From contig NZ_JBFLUG010000003.1 of assembly GCF_041008525.1 (NCBI RefSeq), positions 1 through 64,000 on the forward strand: a stretch of DNA of 64,000 bases, in the 5' to 3' direction. This DNA comes from Parafrankia sp041008525. Lineage in GTDB: Bacteria; Actinomycetota; Actinomycetes; Frankiales; Frankiaceae. Under the pieces are notes generated by a model. The model had not been told where the DNA came from, ran no database searches, and saw only the letters and a list, made by a program, of their open reading frames with translations. Of the stretch, positions 55,701 through 61,933 are shown piece by piece; within the stretch, counting starts at the first letter, position 1, and every line of letters begins with the position of its first letter. Both the position numbers and the translations under genes were made by a program.

Positions 55701-56444
55701 CCACGGGTACCGGGCCCCTCCGCCGCGTCCGGCAGCCCCGGAGCGGGTGATGAGGCCAGGCCGGGCCTGCTGCTGCCGAGCACCTCGGCTCCCGGTCACG
55801 ACACCCCTGGGGGCAACACCGAGCCGGCCCCACCCGAGCGGTGGTCTCCTGGTTCCGCCACGGGCACCGGCCCTGGTCAGGACGGACCTCCTCCGGCGGC
55901 CCACGGAACGTTCGGCACGCCCGGCCAGCTCGGCGCGGGGTGGCCGACGTCGGGCGGCTCGCCGACCGGCTGGGCCTCGGTCGGGACCTCGCCCAGCGTC
56001 TATCCGGGGATGCGCAACCTGGTCTCAGGAGCGGACTCCTGGCCGGGGGTGCCCTCCGCACCGGAGATGCCTGCCCGCTCCCACGGCGGCATCCAGCCCT
56101 ACGGCGGTATGCCCCCCTCGGGGGGTGCCATCGCCAGGCCGTCGGCCGCGGGGGCGTCCGCCAGGGAGGCGTCCACCGGGGGGGCCGAAAGCACCCAGGC
56201 GGCCGGAACGACACCGTCCGAGCAGCCCAGGACCACCGACCCGGTGCCGCCGGCCCCCGAGGTGCCCCCGCTGCCGGCACCCGGCACGCCCGGGACCGCC
56301 GGCCCCGCCTCCGGGCCAGGGGGCACCAGCCCAGCCGGGGCACCCTCGGTGCACGCCGACGCGGACGAGCGCCGCCAGCGCTGGCGCCCCATCCCCCTCT
56401 CGGAGCTGGAGGGCCTGGACGACGCTCCCCCGACCGCACCCTGA
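49773..56444 (+). CDS. giant UPF1-like SF1 helicase with C-terminal PD-(D/E)XK nuclease
   Basis: About 2223 residues from ATG 49773, six bases after GGAGGAG. The first about 420 residues are mostly disordered, ending in N-G-S-A-type repeats (SANGSANGSANGSASANGA). The P-loop VEGPPGTGKTHTIANLISAL is at about 703, the Walker B VVIVDEGSQAGLESLF at about 1500, and motifs V/VI GDERDVVFLSLVIAP and RRFNVAASRARDQVW at about 1710-1745. A Vsr/MTES_1575-type nuclease follows at about 1800-1890: FEQRVFLALASRGYHV, GRRFDLVV, LAVECDGD. The last about 300 residues are Pro/Gly-rich and disordered. Relatives of this architecture occur in bacterial defence islands; the function here is unknown. Divergent from EndoQ-UvrD. 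Confidence 0.9.
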   Translation: MTTDSGTADSGVVGARATDAPKGTTDGTESRPARAPARQAARETGGTPRSGDEPAADTAHATPDGPADAARRADDATSTAAAATPAGTADAAGTDSAPDGAEAPADGVPGSTVDLQALAAARHERQVALTDRCHRLVRFLHEVAVSQSEQVVDVHENPLVIWLADLPAGLSLFEHAGAGEVLLEAPAAALLPPAPPLPEILRGRVRLPVRGADAASGLPQDGIILRGPVPPADVDLTAAPVLVYDLPPLPPAPPERPAGPSGRHEAGPDHDDPTGSGETDGHGPARGRNGAAPSPNGRAHTSPNGQGPSGTRPSSGDTPAPGRPGAPANGSANGSANGSASANGAAFVKGTASANGVGPANGSAPTNGRAPANGTGSTAGMPSANGTAASNGAGANRPGGPGQHADADAAGPARVGQIPADVAAAFAEWAGAWQVWSSRARADADRRHLHTTLYGVAQRLAQEGDTLELVLATGLLTWWLPRPVRRHLLVTRLVVETDPMTSAVRLRVPAGTSTRLEDSAFLDGIAMFRPERTNALHERLRSRDATPLGADDERLLRDWLTLALDGPTAGYRPNWPPPGPGGPSASVTLAPALVLRSRGHAALLNYYEQMLDALRGDGLPPLGLAQLVETLDTTERLAWLATAAAAAGTAGTAAAAGTAGTGTPALPAGAAAADEWLSPLPISPEQARVMRRLRMDNGVVVEGPPGTGKTHTIANLISALLAEGRRVLVTSQKGQALRVLQEKLPPELRRLCVSLTEDADSGAGELATSVSALAAQKAVYDAGSQDERIRTARQRRDSAVAERDRIATAVAARRAAEWRRHGTYEVGAGWSGTRAEIAARLRDEAGEHGWIPVPVPGPEGGGWPRTPLNDAEAAELWRLLTTPDPQPAAAARAAAAGQPGGADASGGPGDPSSPPTSPLMITIAGRLVRTTAPGMPAHPVQGAGRDGSSDQGGPGASSTDLASTGGPSDPPTVPSPITSAIALSALREQRAFGLPPELGELPTRSELTALAYAERGALHAAESAEHSLSRQAAAMVPVLADVLTRAGDEAADRLAAGVDAVLRAADIISRLAVRQPWVTDALADAFSGRAAVLWTKVAAAAPAIAEATAAVVELGLHRVELPLDEEGAGPDATALLTCGLALREHMEAGGALRRFFRSKAQKDAGLLLEHTTVDGVPPRTPELLDLALCRLRAEVALEAATRAWSLLSVSPNPTAELEVRLARLTEAQDAARAIDAAVAARDRLAALLDALGAWGIALDSPGACVDVGAAANAHRLRHAATAAGSQLRDLTAELVAAAAQPDAVDELALLAIAVEARDPGGYVGALEATADALNGRARARRRDELLGRVREAHPMLAEMLVAGRRLAGVTPEQFESFGRAWSHAVAATWLTRVRATDQADLDAGLDAADQLVASATAELAGALAWKHCLERMGTEQSAALRAYADAMAAGGRFTGRHSERYRQAAREAMRIAQTAVPAWVMPISEVLSTIPAVRDSFDVVIVDEGSQAGLESLFLLWLAPRVIVVGDDRQCTPPDASVEELEPVFNRLDTLLPDVPSWLRVGFTPRSSLFSLLRTRFGDVVRLREHFRCMPEIIEWSSAMFYRDAPLVPLRQFGVDRLAPLRAQFVPHAYTTATADGPRNPIEAEALVTQVLRCAEDPRYRGLSFGIVVLQGTAQAELIRSELTARMSAAEQLRRQLRVGSPPDFQGDERDVVFLSLVIAPGTSTTSLTRLEYQRRFNVAASRARDQVWLFHSVSTTDLDPGDLRHSYLSYVLAHSAAAPLDGAAAPLTTSEVSPVLPHPRFDSLFEQRVFLALASRGYHVTPQVEINGRRFDLVVSGGRARLAVECDGDTTRSTEDVERDLSRERELRRVGWRIWRVRRSEFEIDQEAALAPLWPRLAAAGILPAVTAPTVFPPAHADPSMLVTQLLAAPAQARPVPPAGEAAQASAAPAGPALPAAPQARAALPPGAAGTEPAAPRVPGPSAASGSPGAGDEARPGLLLPSTSAPGHDTPGGNTEPAPPERWSPGSATGTGPGQDGPPPAAHGTFGTPGQLGAGWPTSGGSPTGWASVGTSPSVYPGMRNLVSGADSWPGVPSAPEMPARSHGGIQPYGGMPPSGGAIARPSAAGASAREASTGGAESTQAAGTTPSEQPRTTDPVPPAPEVPPLPAPGTPGTAGPASGPGGTSPAGAPSVHADADERRQRWRPIPLSELEGLDDAPPTAP

Positions 56445-56452
56445 CCTCGCGG

Positions 56453-57886
56453 TCAGCGGGGCGGCGCACCACCGGACGGGCGACTGCCCGCAGGACCGGC
56501 AGGAGTGGCAGGAGCGGCGGGGCCGGCGGAGTCCGCGGCCGGCGACTGGTCCGGAGCGACTCCGCCGCGGCCCGGCGCCTCCTCCGCACGGCTCTGCTGC
56601 GCGGCGGCGGCCTGCTCCTGGCCCGACGGCCCGCTCTGTTCCGGCAGCCGCGCCGAGCCGGAGGGCTCGGCCAGGCCGCCGGCCGGCGGGATCTGGTCAC
56701 GGTCGGGCTCGGCGTCGGAGCCACCGACGATGCGGGCGAAGCCGGCCCGCGGAAGTCGTGCCTTGACGGGGGCCGGCTCGGTGAAGTCCGCGCGGCGGAT
56801 CCGGCAGAACGCGGACCCGTAGCCGGCCGCCAGCCGACCGGCGCCGAAGTCCGCCGCGGCCGCCAGGTAGGCCATCGCGTCCGCCCGGTCCAGACCGACC
56901 TTCGTCTGCAGGAACGTCACCGCCGCCCGGGCCGCCCGGCGTGTCGCCTCTCGCGGATCCGGGTCGAAACCGGCGGTGATCCACAGCTCGTCGGTCTCGA
57001 TGAACGGCTCCCGCAGCGCACCGAGCGCGCTGGTGGCGGCGGCGTCCCGCAGGGTGATCAGCCGCAGGGTGGCGCGTAGCGGCCCTTCCAGCGCGGTCGC
57101 GCCGATCATCCCGTCCCGCAGCGAATAGTGCGGATCGCCGACCGCGAACAGCGCGCCCGGGACCTGGACGGGCAGGTAGAGATGCGTCCCGGGCCCGAGG
57201 TCGCCACAGTCCAGAGCCCCGCCGTAGACGCCTGCCGACAGGGAGGTGACGGTGCCGTCGGCGACGTCCGCAGCCACCGCCATGATGCCCAGGCAGGGGT
57301 TGAGCGGGAACCGGACCCGGCCGTGGCCGCCGCCCGGCAGGGCCGCGAACAGCCGGCCCCGGCGGCGCTCGACCGCGCAGAACGTGGTGACCGTCCGGAA
57401 GCCCTGCCAGCGCCGGGCGTCGGCGTCGAGGGCGGGGGCCGCGGTCTCGGGGAACTCGCCCGCGAGCAGGCCGGAGCCGTGCCGGGTCGAGATCATCCCG
57501 TACCGGGCCCGTGGGTGCAGGGAGAGGATGTCGACCCGCAGGACGTCGCCCGGCTCGGCGCCGCGCACGGACACCGGGCCGGTCACGACATGCGACCCAT
57601 CTATCCCGTAACGATGCGGAATGCCGGACGCGGCGATCGCGCGAGCATCCTCGAGTACTTCCGACGACACGACTCCGAATCCACCGAGAAAGACATCCGG
57701 GTCGCGGCCCTGATCTTCGAGAATGCCTTCCTGGCTTACCGTGTCAATAGTGACGGAAGTGCCAGAGTCAACACTCAGCACCGGCCGCGTGCGTGCGGTC
57801 GGGAGAGCACCCCAGCTGACCGTCTCCGGGGTCGAGGGCAGATAGTGCCGACCCTCGATTTTTCCTCGTCCTGGCTGCAGGGCCAC
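56453..57886 (-). CDS. acetamidase/formamidase family protein
   Basis: 477 residues. The FmdA/AmdA pattern is clear: GRHYLPSTPETVSWGALPTA at the N-terminus, PVLSVDSGTSVTIDTVS, VTGPVSVRGAEPGDVLRVDI, FPLNPCLGIMAVA and GVYGGALDCGDLGPGTHLYLPV. The family hydrolyses formamide or short amides to ammonia and acid, useful for nitrogen supply. The last about 85 residues are a disordered Gln/Ala/Pro tail not found in typical members (about 400 residues). Its stop lies nine bases from the convergent helicase stop. Confidence 0.9.
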   Translation of the reverse strand: MALQPGRGKIEGRHYLPSTPETVSWGALPTARTRPVLSVDSGTSVTIDTVSQEGILEDQGRDPDVFLGGFGVVSSEVLEDARAIAASGIPHRYGIDGSHVVTGPVSVRGAEPGDVLRVDILSLHPRARYGMISTRHGSGLLAGEFPETAAPALDADARRWQGFRTVTTFCAVERRRGRLFAALPGGGHGRVRFPLNPCLGIMAVAADVADGTVTSLSAGVYGGALDCGDLGPGTHLYLPVQVPGALFAVGDPHYSLRDGMIGATALEGPLRATLRLITLRDAAATSALGALREPFIETDELWITAGFDPDPREATRRAARAAVTFLQTKVGLDRADAMAYLAAAADFGAGRLAAGYGSAFCRIRRADFTEPAPVKARLPRAGFARIVGGSDAEPDRDQIPPAGGLAEPSGSARLPEQSGPSGQEQAAAAQQSRAEEAPGRGGVAPDQSPAADSAGPAAPATPAGPAGSRPSGGAPPR

Positions 57887-58218
57887 TCGCGCTCTACCCG
57901 CGCCGGCGCATGGCCGGGCCGGGCCGGCGGCCTGCGCGGGCGCTGGACAGCTGGGTCGCCGCCGGGCATCCCGGGCTGGATGGGCGCCCGGTGGCGGTTA
58001 CAGCGGGCGACCGGGTGGCCCGCGCGACCGGGCCGGAGGCCGGTCGCCGATGACGGCGATATGGGCGCTGCACGCGCGTCAGAGTCGCAGCGGCACATGA
58101 CGGCGAGATGTCCCCGATGTTGCAGTCGACGTCATTTCCTCGGTAAACCCTGCTCCCGGTCCTGCCCTGGTTCCCGGGTTCGGCCCCGGCGCCCGCCGGC
58201 CGGCTAGCGTGGCCATTG
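57887..58218. other. divergent intergenic region before thiL
   Basis: About 330 bases between the amidase start and thiL. No gene or structured RNA recognised; in particular no THI-box-like element is apparent. Confidence 0.4.
58205..58210 (+). promoter_or_regulatory. possible -10 element for a leaderless thiL transcript
   Basis: TAGCGT ends eight bases before the thiL ATG at 58219, and no Shine-Dalgarno precedes that ATG. The spacing fits a TANNNT -10 with transcription starting at or near the start codon, as is common in actinobacteria. Pattern only. Confidence 0.35.
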
Positions 58219-59475
58219 ATGTGCACTTCTGGACCGGGCGCGGACGGTTCCGCGCCGACCGGTGGCTCCGCCGCAGCTGACAGCGCTGCGTCACCAGGCC
58301 GCGCGGCCGCAGCGAACCACCCCGACACACCGAACCATCCCGACGTGGCAGCCCGTCCCGCCGCCGCTCCGGTCGGTACCGCGGCACCGACAGTCGCGGA
58401 TCTCGGCGAGTTCGGCCTCATCCGCGCGATCACCCGCCGCCTGCCGGCCGGCCCGGACGTCCTGCTGGGCCCGGGTGACGACGCCGCGGTCGTCGCAGCC
58501 GCCGACGGCCGGGTCGTTGTCACCACGGACCTGCTCATCGAGGGCCGGCACTTCCGCCGCGACTGGTCCTCTCCCTACGAGGTCGGCAGGAAGGCCGCGG
58601 CGCAGAACCTCGCCGACATCGCCGCGATGGGCGCCCGCCCGACCGCGCTGGTCGTCGGCCTCGGGGCGCCCCCGTCCCTTCCCGTTGCCTGGGCCGAGCG
58701 GCTCGCCGACGGGCTGCGGGACGAGTGCGACCTCGCCGGCGCGTCGGTTGCCGGCGGCGACGTCAGCTCCGCGGACAGCGTCCTGCTCGGTATCACCGCC
58801 CTCGGCGACCTGGCCGGACGGGCGCCCGTCCGCCGTGACACCGCCCGTCCGGGGGATCTGGTGGTCCTCGCGGGCCGGATCGGCTGGGCCGAGGGAGGCC
58901 TCGCGCTGCTGCGGAAGTACGGCCCGGCCGGGCCACCGCACGGACCGGACATCCCCGGCCGGGCCGAGCTGATGGACGCGCACCGACGGCCACGCCCTCC
59001 CTACGCCACCGGGCCGCTGCTGGCGTCCGCCGGCGCGCATGCGATGTGCGACGTCTCCGACGGCCTGCTCGCCGATCTCGGTCACATCGCCACCGCCTCG
59101 GCCGTCCGCGTCGACCTGGACAGCGGCCTGCTGCCGGTACCCGGGCCGCTGCGTGCCGCGGCCGCGGCGCTCGGCGCCGACCCGCTGGTGTGGGTGCTGA
59201 CCGGCGGGGACGACCACGCGCTGGTCGCCTGCGTGCCCCCCGCCACCGAGCTGCCCGCCGGCTGCGCGGTCATCGGCCGGGTTCTCCCCCACGCCGACCA
59301 TTCCGGCCTCGGCCCGGAGCGCGGCGTCGTCCTCGTCGACGGACGCGGCCGTCGGGACGGCGCCGGCTGGGACCATTTCGGCCAGGTCGCCGAGGCGAAT
59401 GACACCCGCCGGGCCAGCGCGGGTCAGGAGGACCCGGGTCAGGACGGTGGGCCCGCAGGCCACGCCCAGGGTTAG
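58219..59475 (+). CDS. thiL: thiamine-monophosphate kinase
   Basis: Phosphorylates thiamine monophosphate to the active diphosphate using ATP. About 418 residues. After a disordered 60-residue N-terminus, the core has GEFGLIRAITRRLP, GPGDDAAVV, TTDLLIEGRHFRRDW, KAAAQNLADIAAMGARP, GGDVSSADSVLL, MCDVSDGLLADLGHIA and VLTGGDDHALVA, all ThiL motifs for Mg-ATP and TMP binding. The usual length is about 320, the difference being the two disordered ends. No other thi gene is in the window. Confidence 0.93.
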   Translation: MCTSGPGADGSAPTGGSAAADSAASPGRAAAANHPDTPNHPDVAARPAAAPVGTAAPTVADLGEFGLIRAITRRLPAGPDVLLGPGDDAAVVAAADGRVVVTTDLLIEGRHFRRDWSSPYEVGRKAAAQNLADIAAMGARPTALVVGLGAPPSLPVAWAERLADGLRDECDLAGASVAGGDVSSADSVLLGITALGDLAGRAPVRRDTARPGDLVVLAGRIGWAEGGLALLRKYGPAGPPHGPDIPGRAELMDAHRRPRPPYATGPLLASAGAHAMCDVSDGLLADLGHIATASAVRVDLDSGLLPVPGPLRAAAAALGADPLVWVLTGGDDHALVACVPPATELPAGCAVIGRVLPHADHSGLGPERGVVLVDGRGRRDGAGWDHFGQVAEANDTRRASAGQEDPGQDGGPAGHAQG

Positions 59476-59482
59476 CCGACCG

Positions 59483-60376
59483 CTAGCCGCCGAACACGGC
59501 CAGGTGATCGCGGACGAACTCGGCCACGGGGCGGGGCGGCCGGCCCGTCAGCCCGGCTATGCCATCGGTGGGGGTGGAATGAATCCCTGAGCGCAGCATT
59601 GCGAACAGGGTCACGAACGAGTCCGCGAGCCACACCGGGGCGCCGGCGTCGAGCAGCGCGGCTCGTGCCGCGGCGTCCGGCACGTCGACGAAGGTGACCT
59701 CACGCCCGAGCACGGTCGCCAACACCTCGGCGACTTCGGTGAACGTGACGGCCAGCGGCCCGGTCAGGGTGTGGACCTGCCGGATGTGCCCGGTGCCACC
59801 CGCGACGCCCGGCGTGCCAGGTGCGGCGAGCAGAGCAGTGGCGGCGACCGCCGCCACGTCCCGCGGGTCGACCATCGCGATCCGGGCGTCCCCGAGCGAG
59901 CCGAACACGCGGCCGGCCGTGCGGACCGACTCCGCCGTGGCGAACAGGTTCGACAGGTAGAACGCCGGCCGGAGTACGGTGGCCGGCACGCCGGATGCCC
60001 ACAGGTGCTGCTCGACCCGGCCGTGCACGTCGAAGAACGTCAGCGGCGAGCCGATCTCGGCGCCCAGCGCCGACAGTTTGACGATGCGCTGCACCCAGGC
60101 CGCAGCCGCGGCGTCGATGACCGCGCATTCGTACTCCGCCTGTCGAGGGCCGTTCGGTGAGGCCAGAAACACCCCGTCGACGCCGTGCATCGCCCGCCGC
60201 AGCGCCCGTTGGTCGCCGAAGTCCCCGACGACCAGTTCGACGTCGTCGCCGAGCTGCTCGATGCCCCGTCCGGCGTCCCGGACATAGGCCCTGACCGGCA
60301 CCGACCGGTCCCGCAGCGCCCGGACGAGATGCGAGCCGACGGTCCCGGTCGCGCCGGTGACCAGGATCTTTGTCAT
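59483..60376 (-). CDS. NmrA-like NAD(P)-binding reductase
   Basis: About 297 residues from ATG 60376, overlapping the stop of the FAD oxidase gene (ATGA). Rossmann motif KILVTGATGTVGSHLV and DDVELVVGDFGDQRALRRAM, VDGVFLASPNGPRQAEYECA and TVLRPAFYLSNLF mark the NmrA/atypical short-chain group, often NAD(P)H quinone reductase or redox-sensing proteins. The catalytic Tyr-x3-Lys is not evident. Operon with the FAD oxidoreductase upstream suggests one redox pathway, substrate unknown. Confidence 0.87.
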   Translation of the reverse strand: MTKILVTGATGTVGSHLVRALRDRSVPVRAYVRDAGRGIEQLGDDVELVVGDFGDQRALRRAMHGVDGVFLASPNGPRQAEYECAVIDAAAAAWVQRIVKLSALGAEIGSPLTFFDVHGRVEQHLWASGVPATVLRPAFYLSNLFATAESVRTAGRVFGSLGDARIAMVDPRDVAAVAATALLAAPGTPGVAGGTGHIRQVHTLTGPLAVTFTEVAEVLATVLGREVTFVDVPDAAARAALLDAGAPVWLADSFVTLFAMLRSGIHSTPTDGIAGLTGRPPRPVAEFVRDHLAVFGG

Positions 60377-61809
60377 CGGACCGCCTCTGCTCCGTACTCG
60401 CCGTGGCTGCCGCTCGGCGCGATGTTCGCGTTGAATCGGAAGACGTTCGTCGGGTCGTACCGGTCCTTGACCGCGGTCAGTCCGGCCAGCCGGGTGCCGT
60501 AGGCGGCCCGGACACCGGCCTCCCCCTCGTCGGAGATGAAGTTCGCGTACACCCCGGCGCTCTGCGGTCGCAGCGCCTCCCAGCCGCCCCGGACCCACGC
60601 CTGATGGCTCTCGCCGTCGGGATCGCCGGGCTGCCAGGCCGCGATCAGGCTGACGTCGAACCCGACGGCGCGCGGCCCCACCGCCGTGGCTTCGGGGGCG
60701 ACGCGGCTCGCCGCGCCGCCGATGGCCCATCCGTTGATCTGGGAGTACCGCGACCTCGACGAACCGAGGAGCCTGCGGAACTCCCCGATGGTCGCGTCCG
60801 ACAGCGTCGGCAACCGGTGCGACTTCCAGTAGTAGTGCCGACCGTGCGGAGCGCCCGCGTCGTGCATCGACTGGAGAAACTGGTAAGGCACCATGCTGAC
60901 GACGTCGGCGATCGGCGTGCCGAGCCGGCGCAGCGGCGCCATGACGGCCTCGCCCTCCGTGGGGTTGCCGGTCCACACCAGCACCAGCCCGAGGACGGGG
61001 GTCCCGACCCGGTCCGGCGGCAGGAACGGTAGCGGCGGCGCGAGCATCATCGAGAACGTGATGCCGAGGCTGTCCGGCGCGGTCGGGGCGAAGTCCCGGA
61101 GGAGACGCAGGACCCCGTCGGCCTGCTCGACGGGCCAGAACACCGGGCCGCCGAGCACCATCGGCCCGACCGGGTGGAGCCGGTAGGTGAGCGCTGTGGC
61201 GATCCCGAAGTTGCCACCGCCGCCGCGCAGCGCCCAGAAAAGGTCCGGGGAGTGCTCGCCGTCGACGAGCAGCCGCTGGCCGTCGGCCGTGACCAGGTCG
61301 ACGGCGAGGAGGTTGTCCACCGTCAGCCCGTGCCTGCGCATGAGGTGCCCGAGACCACCACCCAGCGTCAGGCCGCCGACCCCGGTGTGGCTGACCAGGC
61401 CGCCGGTCGTGGCGAGCCCGTGCTGCTGGGTCGCGGCGTCGAACTCGCCCCACAGCAGTCCGCCCGCCGCCCGTGCGGTCCTGGCGGCCGGGTCGACGCG
61501 GATGGCTTTCAGCATCGACAGGTCGATCATCAGTCCGCCGTCGGTCACCGCATGCCCGGCGACCGCGTGGCCGCCGCCGCGCACCGTCACTGGCAGCTCG
61601 TGCTCGCGGGCGAACCGGACGGCCTCGACGACGTCGTCGGCACCTGCGCACCGGGCGACGAGGGCCGGCCGGCGGTCGATCGCGCCGTTCCAGACCCGAC
61701 GCGCCTCGTCGTAGCCTTCCTCGCCGGGTCGCAGCAGAGCGCCCCGGAAACGGCTGCGCAGGGTGACGATCTCTACCGATCGGGGTGGTTCCAGGGAAGT
61801 CAGGGGCAT
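60373..61809 (-). CDS. berberine-bridge-type FAD-binding oxidoreductase
   Basis: About 478 residues from ATG 61809 with GGGAGC upstream. FAD_binding_4 fold: PVTVRGGGHAVAGHAVTDGG with the His likely linked to FAD, GLVSHTGVGGLTLGGGLGHL, and the C-terminal BBE motif DRYDPTNVFRFNANI. The second cysteine that forms bicovalent flavin in plant enzymes is absent (GGLLWGEFD). No signal peptide. Such enzymes oxidise sugars or tailor natural products. It is coupled to the NmrA-like gene and lies 124 bases from the regulator gene upstream. Confidence 0.92.
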   Translation of the reverse strand: MPLTSLEPPRSVEIVTLRSRFRGALLRPGEEGYDEARRVWNGAIDRRPALVARCAGADDVVEAVRFAREHELPVTVRGGGHAVAGHAVTDGGLMIDLSMLKAIRVDPAARTARAAGGLLWGEFDAATQQHGLATTGGLVSHTGVGGLTLGGGLGHLMRRHGLTVDNLLAVDLVTADGQRLLVDGEHSPDLFWALRGGGGNFGIATALTYRLHPVGPMVLGGPVFWPVEQADGVLRLLRDFAPTAPDSLGITFSMMLAPPLPFLPPDRVGTPVLGLVLVWTGNPTEGEAVMAPLRRLGTPIADVVSMVPYQFLQSMHDAGAPHGRHYYWKSHRLPTLSDATIGEFRRLLGSSRSRYSQINGWAIGGAASRVAPEATAVGPRAVGFDVSLIAAWQPGDPDGESHQAWVRGGWEALRPQSAGVYANFISDEGEAGVRAAYGTRLAGLTAVKDRYDPTNVFRFNANIAPSGSHGEYGAEAVR

Positions 61810-61933
61810 GTCAGCTCCCACGTCGCTGTCTGCCGCCGAGTGGTGGCGGCCTCGGGACCCACCATCGCCGGCGAGGCGTTCCCCGACCGTTCCCGCTGCC
61901 GTTCCGCACCGGCCCGGTGCGTTCCGCGCGAGA

